From the NCBI GenBank assembly GCA_023231475.1, contig JALJEE010002373.1, positions 23,930-87,929 of the forward strand: a stretch of DNA of 64,000 nt, written 5' to 3'. This DNA comes from Seison nebaliae. Taxonomy: Eukaryota > Rotifera > Pararotatoria > Seisonacea > Seisonidae. The translations under genes were made by a program, and so were the position numbers. Each line of letters begins with the position of its first letter. The first letter of the stretch is position 1. The notes below the pieces were generated by a model. That model worked only from the letters and a program-made list of their open reading frames with translations. It was not told the DNA's origin and ran no database searches. Positions 52,827-64,000 of the stretch are shown in pieces.

Positions 52827-54817
52827 TTTTGTTTAAAAATATAAAGTACTCTATATAAATTACCTTAGCTAACATTAGGCTAAATGAAAAATTGCGCCTA
52901 ATTAAAAAAAATCGTTTCCACTTTTCGATTGTAAATTGTACATTAAACCGCTATATGTATTAGAAGAAGAATTCAGAATAATTTTAATATATCTCTAATG
53001 ATATACCTAATATCATTTTTATCACCTATTAAACTAGTCAAAAAGAACTACATGTATGTTATTCAACAAATATACGTATAAGGTTCCTCGTTTCTTTCAA
53101 AATGAATGAGAATAAAAAAAGAATATTTATTCACATATGAAATATATAATAATATTAGTATAAGCACAATGTGCTAAATAGTTTGTTGGTTTTTAATAAA
53201 TGAAGAAGCTTATCAAAAAGACTCACTTTAATATTACGTAGTCATATGTAGATAGTATATTATGTAGATACAAGTATGGTTAACGTTAATAGATCATACC
53301 TCCAAACAACCACTTAAATTTCCTATTTCGTCTCATTAATCTCCTTAGATTTGTTGGTCGATTATGGTTCGTTATTGGGAGGAAGTTGAAATAGTATCTA
53401 TAATATCGTTGAAATTGTTCGGTTTTATTACCTGACTAAAACGGTGACCTTCGAAAAAGAACGGTTTATAATCTCTCGGAATAATAAATCGATCATAGGG
53501 AAAGCTAGCTGGTAGAAATTCAAGTAAATTGGTTGACTGGTAAAAACGAAGAATTTCAGAATATTTTCCCTTAAGTATATACATTTATTACCATTATTAT
53601 ATGCCATCTTTGCTGGAGTTGATGATTGTCAATTGAGTGATTATCATTCAATGGTAGCATGACAAAGAGACGAGACATTGATGGCATATAAAAGAAACGA
53701 ATGTTCAACGGAAGGAGAAATAGAATTATATGTTGTTTTAACTCTCCCCCATACTTCCATTGAATACGGTATGATTAATTCCAGTGTATTTTCAGGAAAT
53801 TGAATTAATGTTTTCTCCTTAGTCAATTCCTTCAAATGTTTATGTTATCTATTTATATTAAATTCTGATGTTATTGATTATCTGACAATCAAATTATTTC
53901 AATTCAACGATTTACTTCATTTATTTTCCCTTGTCAATAAATCCTTTAGTACTTCATATTAAGACAAATTAATCATTGAGATAATTCCACAAAGACTTTT
54001 TTCCAACCAAATTATTCTTCAATCTATTTTCAAACTATGCTATGTCCAACTTTGGTCATTTTTTCATATTCAAAAAAAATCGTGTTTTTTATTAAACATT
54101 TCATTAAACTTTTCAAAGAACTTTAAATTCATCTTTCATTTATCTACTTATTAGGCATGATAATGAAATGTAATATGTTCACACCGTTCATACGAATGTT
54201 AGCTTATAGCATTGATAAAATATCATGCAATTTGAAGTATTCAATTTTTTCACATATACGCCCTCAATGCAATTTCTTGAGGTATTTTTAAAAGGAAAAA
54301 TATATTTTGGCACAATTGTATTATATGTAACATTGATGCAATTTTTCCATGCATATTTCCTGATCAGTTTTATCAATTGAAACAGATCATAAAATAAACT
54401 CATTCGTATCATTCCCAATGAAATATGATATGATAATTAATAACTGAATATTTAGTTATTGTCCATTTGGAAATGAAGAGACGATGTTCATTTTTCACAA
54501 AAAGAATTTCAATGTTTTATGTTAATCTCTTCCTCATAAATAACTCTGTTTCTCAAGTGATGGAGAGTGAGAATGAAGAAAAGTACTACTTCTATACAGC
54601 TGTTTCTAAAGAATATTATAAAAAGAAAAATGATTCACACATTTCTGATATGCGTTCTACTTCTAACGGCATTCATATAAAAGATACACAATTTTCATTC
54701 TTTCTAATTTTTTAAAAAGAAACAAAAATATCTTTTTATAAATTTTCGATTATTCACGATTCGATTTTATTTTTTCTAACAGATAGATAGATAATTTTAT
54801 TTAATGTTTAATTTACA
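52827..54817. other. Mostly non-coding, with ambiguous short frames
   Basis: Minus-strand frames at 53835-53644 and 53604-53296 look protein-like and share a good GTAATA donor after 53431, but two overlapping frames compete and no complete model could be closed. A plus-strand frame at 54467-54715 is similarly unsupported. Confidence 0.4.
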
Positions 54818-56948
54818 ATGAATAACACAAACTCTAGTTCAGATAATGATAAGTCGAATGAGAATATGGAAGTTCTTATCAGATCGCCGAGTTCCAAGAG
54901 CGTATTATCATATACATATGATGACGTTCTAGATGAGATCGGAAGTTTCAAAAAATATCAAATATTTTGGTTCATCATCTTCGGACTTTTGGCCGCTCTT
55001 CCCAACATTCTCGTTTATTCATCCTCCTTTGTTTTAGCCACGCCTGATTTCGAGTTAGATTTTTCCAATTTTTATCTTCAAATCTCTTTTATAGATGTCT
55101 CGATAATTTAAATGATACAGATTTCAATGTTTCAAGAAAAAACTTCTGTCCTGTCACGTGTACAAATTTCAATTATTCTACTGAACATCACGAAAGTTCA
55201 ATCGTCGTACGAGTTAGTGAGAGAACATTCATGAATTCTTCTTCTATTGCTGCAACTAATGGACACTACTATTTTGCTGAATTAACTAATAATTTGTATT
55301 TATTTGAGGGATTAGATTGACTTGAATTTCTTCTCAATCTTCTGCGGGAAATGCTTTTGTTAGATATGCTCAACTCATTTCATTTCACTTCTCTAATCAA
55401 TTAATGCTCTTTCTTCTTCTTATTAAAATTTTTTGCTTTTCTAGTGGAATCTCATTTGCGATCGCGCCTGGATTAAGAGTCTCATACAAACCATTTATTT
55501 TCTCGGTGTTACTGTCGGTAGTTTCGTCATGGGCTTTATTGCTGATAAGTTATACATCCAACCTTCTCTAATTTATCTAATCGATTATTGGGAAAAGGTT
55601 TGGAAGGAGATTTGCTCTACAAATAGCCATTGTACATTTATTGGTATTTTGGATGATCTCATCATTCGTCCCATTATTAGATCAACATATTAATATGACT
55701 GCCACATGGACAATATATTTGATGATTCAATTTGTTTTGGGTATGGGACATTTTTTCGTATTCGGAACATGTTTTATGCAAAGTTATTTTCATTTTTTTT
55801 TTTTCAATTAAATATTTTTAATTAATAAATAGTTAGTGAAATGACAGGAAGAACAGGACGTGCATTTTCCAGTATAATCATTGAAGTGTGGTGGGCGTCT
55901 GGAGAATTCGTTTTGTTACTCTTCGCCTATTTTATTCGCGATTGGTTCACTTTGAACATTTGTTTGGCTTCCCTGATGTTTTTATTTCTGCCATTAATTT
56001 ACTACGCACCTGAATCAGTCAGATGGTTAATGGTCGAACAACGATTCGATGAAGCTCATAAAATTATCATAAAAATTATGAAGTGGAACGGAAGTGCTGA
56101 GAATGCAGAACATTGGTATCATTTGGTGGATTGTGAGAAGAAGAGATTAGCTGAAGAGAATGTTACCGAATCGAATAAAAGTTCAATATTAATGACATCA
56201 CTTAAAGAAATTCTACATTCAAGAACAATGTTGATCATTACCATTGCCTCATATATCGTTTGGTTGACATCATGTATGGTATATTTTGGATTGGGTCTCA
56301 ATACCGGTGTCTTATCTGGAGATCCTTATCTCAACTTTCTTATTGGTGCCATCGTTGAAGTAATCGGAGTAATACTCACATATTTTGGAGTGGTGAAATT
56401 GGGTCGACGATTGACCACATTTTTATTATTCCTCGTCAGTGGATTAACATGTATATCACCTCTTTTCTTTCCCAAGGATCAAATCGATCCCAATTCTCCA
56501 TTAGCTAATAATCATCTGATAAATTTTGTAACATGTCTAATAATGGTAGGGAAGATGGCAGCATCAGGAGCATTCGCTGTCGTTTTCTTATTAACACTCG
56601 AAATGTTTCCAACATCTGTTCGAGGCGTTGCCATTGGAACTTGTTCGATGTGGGCGAGAATTGGTGCAATGTTATCACCACAAATTAATTTATTAGGAGA
56701 AGTTGTTGATCCAATTTTACCAACGATAATTTTTGGTGGATTCGGTTTAATTGCAGCAATCGTCACTCTCGTTCTACCAGAAACGATGAACAAACCATTA
56801 ACACAGACGGTGAAAGAAACGGAGAGACTGTACAATTTCAAAAAGTTTTATTTTCACTTATTCTTCTTACGAGATCTTTTATTTAAATTTCTTTTAATTC
56901 AGACGATATACAAAAGGAAAAAAAAAAATGAGAAATTTTTGTCAATAA
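54818..56948 (+). CDS. SLC22-family organic ion transporter
   Basis: Six exons (54818-55053, 55095-55212, 55445-55548, 55598-55782, 55833-56844, 56903-56948) splice in phase to 566 aa, the usual size. TM1 'YQIFWFIIFGLLAALPNIL' is followed by the large extracellular loop with cysteines ('NFCPVTC'), the family segment 'WNLICDRAWIKSLIQTIYFL', the MFS loop 'GFIADKFGRRFALQ', 'GRTGRAF', 'PESVRWLM' after TM6, and the second-half motif 'EMFPTSVRG' with 'LPET' near the end. Such proteins move organic cations, anions or carnitine across the plasma membrane; the substrate cannot be read from sequence. The intron before 55445 is unusually long here (232 nt). A readthrough of the last intron would give a different C-terminal tail ending at 57004. 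Confidence 0.9.
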
Positions 56949-57071
56949 AAAATTTCCTTTTTTTACAATCACAAACAAGAACGATTGACAATTCATTGGA
57001 TTGAGAAGATCGTTCTATACATTAACTCTCTGCCATCCACTTCCATTATTCTACAGACCACCTCCATAACA

Positions 57072-57919
57072 TTATGAGTATTCGACTTCTTTGAAACTAA
57101 AAATAATACATCAATAAAATATCATCGTTAGAGAGAGAGAGAGTTGAAAAAGAGAAAAATAATAACTTGCATTTCGCACAAGTATAGAATACTGTTTGTC
57201 CCTCATCAGCCGATCTAGTTTGAATTGTCTTATACTTCATTTCATCGTTCCCACATTTTTTACACAAATGCTCAATCTATTGAAACGGAATATCATCATA
57301 ATCCAACAACAATAAATTCATCGGATGTTTTCGCCTTAATTCTATATAAATAATTCCAATATTCAATATAAACTTACCAATTCCGATTATTGAAATCGAA
57401 CACAAACTATATACTCGTCCATTACAATAATTGAACTGCCTTTCATTTTTATCGCTGGATTATTTTTAAATAAAATCTTATGTAATTATAATTTGAATGG
57501 AAAGAAAAGTGTCTTCGCTAACTAATGATAAATAATTGTGTATAATAGAAATTCAAAAAAGTATTTTAAATAAATTTCTTTTTTTTAACTTGTTACTAGT
57601 GGAATTGAGTAAAAAGTGTTTAAAAAAGGATATATATTAACATAATTTGATTCATCGATGTCATCACCAGATGAAGCTTTATTTGCGATCGGATCGAAAG
57701 TTATCACTTGTGTCGTTGTAATTCCGAGAACTAGTATTGGGAGAAAAGAGAAAATTTCAAAGAAATTAAAATAAATTGAAATAAACATGTTTTCATATCT
57801 CCCTTCTTCTTACAAATGTCACATGTGATTGAAGTGATTTTCTTACCGCTAGCAGAAGCGAAAATAGATCCACAATACTGACAAAAATTGCCATCATCAT
57901 TAACGAGTTCGTTCTGCAT
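57072..57919 (-). CDS. POLR1H: RNA polymerase I subunit RPA12
   Basis: Four exons (57919-57787, 57730-57642, 57276-57167, 57096-57072) total 357 nt, giving 118 aa, the family's normal size. The N-terminal zinc ribbon has 'FCQYCGS' and 'CDIC'; the C-terminal ribbon has 'LCKKCGN', the TFIIS-like signature 'TRSADEGQTVFYTC' with the catalytic Asp-Glu pair, and the closing 'CAKC' before 'NFKEVEYS'. The subunit supports rRNA transcript cleavage and termination by Pol I in the nucleolus. The tiny last exon (25 nt) and the 365-nt second intron make it easy to miss; the last intron contains a GA microsatellite near 57130-57143. Confidence 0.92.
57277..57454 (-). other. Open frame inside POLR1H intron 2
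   Basis: A 59-codon frame between an acceptor-like AG and a TAG stop just before POLR1H exon 3. It encodes a hydrophobic stretch ('SISIIGIGKFILNIGIIYI') and 'RRKHPMNLLLLDYDD'. It may be an alternative terminal exon or chance. Confidence 0.2.
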
Positions 57920-58171
57920 GGAAAAAATGTGATATATAATTTATCTTTAATTAATGCCATTCTTTCAAATGTCTGATGAGTTCAAATTAAATCTTCTTTA
58001 TATTCACAAGATTGAATTAATTTCAATTTCAATTTCATTCTTAAGCTATTTCCGGGAACTGCTGATGAAATATTATTTCCATTGAACAGCTTTATTCCAT
58101 AAGAAGAAAAAAAAATTTTTTTCAATTAAAATTTAGTTCTACTTGTTAAAAACTGAGAAAGTTGTTATTAG

Positions 58172-59958
<1,787 letters not shown>

Positions 59959-60178
59959 GATCTGTTCAATTTGTTCAAACAATTTTTTTCCGTTTTTTTT
60001 TCTTTTCAATAAATCGTAATGTTTAGTGTACACTTAAATGAGATTGGTTTAGTAAATTTATAATTATAAAATAATAAAAATTAAACTTAAAATTTATTCA
60101 AAAATTTAAAATTGACAAAACGAATTGTAAAAAAGTAAGAAAATTAATAAACAAAACAAATTGATATGAATAGAAATT

Positions 60179-60934
60179 TTAATGATTAACATATTTGTCA
60201 GAGAATTCTTTTTCTGGCAAACGCTTCCAATCTTCTATCAAACGTACGAATGCCATTGAGAATTTAATTTGTTCACAGTCATTCTTTACCATAAATAATT
60301 CTTGGACATACGTAAATAAATATTTGATTGCTTGTGGCGAAGTGTTTGCAACGCAATTACTTGATTTTTCTATAAAGAAATTCAAAAATTCTTCATGGTC
60401 CGGGTCGTTTTCTATTGAATTTCTTTCTGGATTATTCTCCTGAATAATATTTTCTATTGGAGACATAACCATTGGGGCATCAATTGATGGATTATCATAT
60501 TGAAATGAATAATCATCCATTCTAAATGCGGCAACTTCTTCAATCTGTTCTTCCTCTACTCCTGGAATTGTTAGTTCGTGAATTGGTGATAATTCACAAC
60601 TGATTGTGTTATCTTTCAGTTCTGATTTGATCGGTTCTAATTTAATTTCTTTTTTAATTTCTTTTTTAATTTTTTTAGAAAACATCATATCCAAATATTT
60701 CAAGTATATTTTGTCTAATTTATTACGTTTCTTATAAGTCAAATAATAACATTTTAGATTATTGTAACGTTTCTTCAAATATTGAATGGTACGGTTGATG
60801 TTCAACGTTTTCAAGATTTTCAACCAAGTTTCTTCCAATTCAATGATACTGGATTGGAAGTGATCCTTATCCCAAATAACTGGATATTGATAAATTGTAA
60901 GAATAAACTTGTCTTCATCTAAATGATTACTCAT
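60179..60934 (-). CDS. MADF-domain-like regulator
   Basis: A single exon of 251 aa starting at the ATG at 60934. Residues about 5-85 have the MADF pattern: 'FILTIYQYPVIWD', an aromatic 'ETWLKILKTL' and 'YLKKRYNNLKCYYLTYKK'. A Lys/Glu-rich hinge and a conserved-looking C-terminal segment follow ('FLNFFIEKSS...AIKYLFTYVQELFMV'), possibly a BESS-like dimerisation region. MADF proteins (Adf-1 group) bind DNA as Myb/SANT-related factors and are often domesticated from, or carried by, DNA transposons. It lies on the same strand as the transposase-like gene downstream in coordinates. A host gene is equally possible. Confidence 0.7.
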   Translation of the reverse strand: MSNHLDEDKFILTIYQYPVIWDKDHFQSSIIELEETWLKILKTLNINRTIQYLKKRYNNLKCYYLTYKKRNKLDKIYLKYLDMMFSKKIKKEIKKEIKLEPIKSELKDNTISCELSPIHELTIPGVEEEQIEEVAAFRMDDYSFQYDNPSIDAPMVMSPIENIIQENNPERNSIENDPDHEEFLNFFIEKSSNCVANTSPQAIKYLFTYVQELFMVKNDCEQIKFSMAFVRLIEDWKRLPEKEFSDKYVNH

Positions 60935-61445
60935 TGAAGAAATTACCTTGAACAAAAAACAAATGGCAGAAAAGATCCTCACTAGAAATTGTCTCTCTAA
61001 TTTATTCTTTCTATCCCAAGCTATATTTTTGAAGTATTTTAACCATAAACTCTCTTTTAGTTTATTTTTTAGTTTAAGTTATTAACAATGAAGTTCAATT
61101 GTACAGCCTTAAAAACTTACCATAAACTCTACATATCATTCCCGAAACCTGAAAAACTTATAATTTGTCTCCATTTATTATTCTCATGAAATTTTATTTA
61201 CATTTTAGAACATTCTGTTTAAACTTCCATGAATTTACTAAATTATATTTTGTACGAAACTAATATGAAATTTAAAAATTTCACTAATCGGAAAATTTAT
61301 TTGTCATAAGAGAGACACATGAAAAACATCAAAACTTGGAAACGTGTTTTTATTCTCGTTTTTAAAGTTTGATTTTGTTCTACAATTTCGTAAAATCTTG
61401 GGAATTAAATTAATAATTTAAACGTGAAAAAAAAACTCATAATAA

Positions 61446-62202
61446 TTACCCTACTATACAAAATTTACGTTGAATCAACATTATGATTTTTAACTTAAAA
61501 CAACCAGAAAATAAGGTTGAAATTAGGTTGAATAATGTATAACTGTTGATTTCTTCCTCCTCGATTTTTTTCTTCTTCCATGAGTTGCGACCACTTACCG
61601 ATCTATTCATGTCCCTCATCGAATTTGATAACGGATCGCAAAATTTCTCTGATTTTTTCTCCGTTTTTGAAATAAAATGTCGTTGATTTTCAATTTCATT
61701 CAATTCAATACTGCTTTCTAAGGAATTATTTCTCGCAATTGTGTCATTCTCATTCTCCGTTGATTCATTGATTGGCATACAATTATCATCCACTCTTGTA
61801 TGGCTGTCGATAACTTCCTCTTCGACTTTTTTCCTTTTACGTGAATTACGACCATTTTGCGATCTATTCCTTTCATATAAACTTCTTAACTCTTCGAATT
61901 CTTTATCGGTTTCGGACGAAATAATGTCTTTCAATAACATCGAATTATCTAGGATAACATATGATCAATTAATGACTACTAAGAACTAATAATAAACTTT
62001 TTTTTTTTAAAACGTTGTCCACCTCCCAAAGCGGCCATGATTTAAATGGACCGCCATTTTCCAAACCCAGTTCATAAATTTCTGGATCCGAGAAGGACGT
62101 GTTCCAATGACAGTAGATTTTTTTCCCCATTTTTATCATCCATTCCGATCTAACTGTAGAAACGTTACGTCCTTTGTGTTTAAATTTAACACTGGAAAAC
62201 AT
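61446..62202 (-). CDS. Short transposon-associated domain protein
   Basis: Exons 62202-61998 and 61948-61446 join in phase to 235 aa. The N-terminal 65 residues ('STVRSEWMI...IYCHWNTSF...GPFKSWPLWEVDNVL') match a small Trp/Cys domain often found in invertebrate proteins encoded by or next to DNA transposons ('..VVP..W.....CYWP..'). The rest is polar, with two copies of a basic-acidic motif ('GRNSRKRKKVEEEVI' and 'GRNSWKKKKIEEEEI') about 85 residues apart. The last 30 residues may be intronic readthrough. The role is unknown. Confidence 0.55.
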
Positions 62203-62476
62203 GATTCTAGGAAAAAGTCCCCGAGTGGAAAATATCAATGAAAAATTTGGAAATTTTTTATAGATATTAGACATATATTAGTGTTAAAATTTGATAGAAA
62301 TATTCATTTATTCATCGAGAGTCTATATCCGTATCCGTACTATATTGTTTATTGAAGATATAATGTGAAGATTGTGAATTTTGTTGTTATCAGATATATG
62401 AATTCATTGTCACGTGGTAGTAAATAACGAATGTAAAACTAAATAAATCCAATAAACAATCGCATGCAAATTTATT

Positions 62477-64000
62477 TCAAATTAAAGGCACAACATATGT
62501 TTTGTCTTCAAACTTAATGGCAATGGTTAAAAATAGTTTATGCTCATCCACAATAATCACGTTTTTGGTCGTATCATTTATTAAAAAGTATTCAAACGCC
62601 AATTCGACTACTTCACAACAATAATAATGGTTTTCTTCTTTCACTAAAATTTTCTGCTTATAATAAAAATACTTTGAATTGTTTTTGAAAGTTTTAGATT
62701 CCGCATTTGCAATCCAAATACCATTACGTTCAACAAATCGGTTATATATTTGAGAAATAGGTAAATTTCCGTTTTTTAAACTTCTGGTAAGGATTCCGTA
62801 AAAGTTTTCAAATTTAAAACCTGAATTCTTTTCCAAATGGAACCTCTGACCACTATTCGCCAAATGTAAAATGTTATGAATATTAATCGAATACGTATCT
62901 CCATAAAATTCAATGAAGTTGTTATGAAATTTTTCTAAACAATCTCTAACGATTTCAAATTGAATATTGGTTATGGATTCGTTTAATAACATTCTCATTG
63001 CCTTACGGAGTAACAGGAAATTATGTAAACAACTTACTTCTAAATTTCCCATCAATACAAAAGGAGCATAATATAACAAAAATATCCGAAATTGGCTCGC
63101 TTTCCATTGAGTGAATTGAGTTATTGGTGAATTGCAAAGTCGAGAAAAATTCCGTCTGGTAACGCAAGAATTAAATAAATCTAATTTAAGGTTCATATTA
63201 TTTATTAATTCATGATTTGTTAGTTTTACAGAAGAAGACCGAGGAATCAACCAAATCGACATACATTTCTTCACAACGCCCAAACAAATCATATGCATAT
63301 AATCCAATGAAAAATCAGCTACCATATCAAAATATGACAAATTAGTTAAAGGAGTACATTTCTTAGAATGGGTTTGGTTATATACTCCTGCTCGAAATTC
63401 ATCATTTGTTCGTAGTTCCATTTGACGTTGATTAGTTATATAATTCATTCGATTGTTTTTATGTTGTCCTTTAATCTTGCAATATTCACAACAATAGAAT
63501 GAATTATGTGATACGACACCTTTAATGACCGATCTTGCTGGAATGTCCGAAACTATATTCTTCAACTTAATGTTTCTTTGTTTATTCAATTCATCAATAA
63601 CGTCGCTCAGAAGTTCAATATTTGATGGTTTCACTTTTCCAATACAAACTGATAATAAGAAAACTTGCTGTTCTTCGAATAAGGAAAACGACACAATCCA
63701 AAACTTCTTCGAAGATGTTTTTAGCAATTGAACACCATCGCAGTTCAAAGTTATTTCATATTCTTTTTGATTTGAATATGTTATTTTATCATAGAGTGTT
63801 AAATTGTTCCGTATCCCAAAATAAATATAATTCTCTTTTTTTATAATAGATGTCATTACATCATTGCATATATTTTTCGTTCTTAAAGTTCTGCAGTCTT
63901 TAGGCAAATCGACATCTGAATAATGTTTATGAATAAACGACATTAATTCATTTGTTGCAGCATTGGAAATATTATTTTTCAATATTATCTTTTTAAAATC
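62477..64000 (-). CDS. Transposase-like protein, truncated by window edge
   Basis: An open frame of more than 500 codons runs from the window's right edge to a stop at 62477; the N-terminus lies outside. Characteristic blocks are 'LNCDGVQLLKTSSKKFWIVS', 'IVSDIPARSVIKGVVSHNSF' with 'CCEYCKIKG', 'FDMVADFSLDYMHMICLGVV', 'TQWKASQFRIFLLYYAPFVL' and 'YSINIHNILHLAN'. These match the widespread invertebrate transposase family related to tnp2/Transposase_21 (CACTA/CMC type); the Asp residues in the first three blocks are candidates for the catalytic acid triad. The frame has no internal stop, so the element may be recent or the protein domesticated. Terminal inverted repeats could not be found within the window. 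Confidence 0.75.
   Translation of the reverse strand, partial: DFKKIILKNNISNAATNELMSFIHKHYSDVDLPKDCRTLRTKNICNDVMTSIIKKENYIYFGIRNNLTLYDKITYSNQKEYEITLNCDGVQLLKTSSKKFWIVSFSLFEEQQVFLLSVCIGKVKPSNIELLSDVIDELNKQRNIKLKNIVSDIPARSVIKGVVSHNSFYCCEYCKIKGQHKNNRMNYITNQRQMELRTNDEFRAGVYNQTHSKKCTPLTNLSYFDMVADFSLDYMHMICLGVVKKCMSIWLIPRSSSVKLTNHELINNMNLKLDLFNSCVTRRNFSRLCNSPITQFTQWKASQFRIFLLYYAPFVLMGNLEVSCLHNFLLLRKAMRMLLNESITNIQFEIVRDCLEKFHNNFIEFYGDTYSINIHNILHLANSGQRFHLEKNSGFKFENFYGILTRSLKNGNLPISQIYNRFVERNGIWIANAESKTFKNNSKYFYYKQKILVKEENHYYCCEVVELAFEYFLINDTTKNVIIVDEHKLFLTIAIKFEDKTYVVPLI

Noticed and set aside
54467-54715. 83-codon plus-strand frame upstream of the SLC22 gene
   Set aside because: Has a hydrophobic patch but no homology, no splice partner and lies in probable 5' flanking DNA.
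63525-63846. Plus-strand frames opposite the transposase-like gene
   Set aside because: Shadow frames of a long, family-matching minus-strand coding region.

Overview
The window is nuclear DNA of a compact, AT-rich invertebrate metazoan. Evidence: genes broken by very short GT-AG introns (mostly 42-60 nt, a few apparently only 23-27 nt), UTR-like AT-rich spacers, no bacterial operon logic, and animal-specific families (polycystin-1-like receptor with GPS and PLAT, sushi domain, a long EGF-repeat protein, SLC22 transporter, MADF-type regulator). A probable IQCK orthologue, usually kept by animals with motile cilia or flagella, argues against a typical nematode, as do splice acceptors without a strong TTTCAG. 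Phylum cannot be fixed from sequence reading alone. The coordinates below come from manual splicing; most models were checked by confirming that exon lengths keep one open frame to a single stop.

Layout. 1.8-4.7 kb: a two-finger C2H2 protein, TOM20, and two tiny minus-strand membrane/secreted candidates. 6.9-19.7 kb: a basic Ser-rich protein, an LRR protein, two long disordered minus-strand proteins (about 959 and 1083 aa, the second with a C-terminal membrane region), and intronless methylmalonate-semialdehyde dehydrogenase. 20.5-24.7 kb: a small secreted Gly/Ser-rich protein, a decayed non-LTR retroelement and a small multi-exon gene. 26.1-35.6 kb: an eight-exon polycystin-1-like gene (about 3062 aa). 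37.0-40.3 kb: TMEM222, a secreted sushi protein and IQCK. 41.4-49.0 kb: one many-exon gene for a secreted protein with at least 16 seven-cysteine EGF-like modules plus a Pro/Gln-rich exon. 49.0-54.8 kb is gene-poor with one possible micro-gene. 54.8-60.0 kb: SLC22 transporter, POLR1H (RPA12) and dihydrolipoamide dehydrogenase. 60.2-64.0 kb: a MADF protein, a short transposon-type domain protein and a truncated (by the window edge) transposase-like protein, all on the minus strand.

Functional links are loose, as expected for an animal genome: TOM20, ALDH6A1 and DLD are mitochondrial (ALDH6A1 and DLD both serve branched-chain amino-acid catabolism); the polycystin and IQCK genes fit ciliary biology; the sushi and EGF proteins are extracellular. 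The most unusual items are the seven-cysteine EGF exon array with recent exon duplication, the ultra-short introns, and the transposase/MADF cluster at the right edge.
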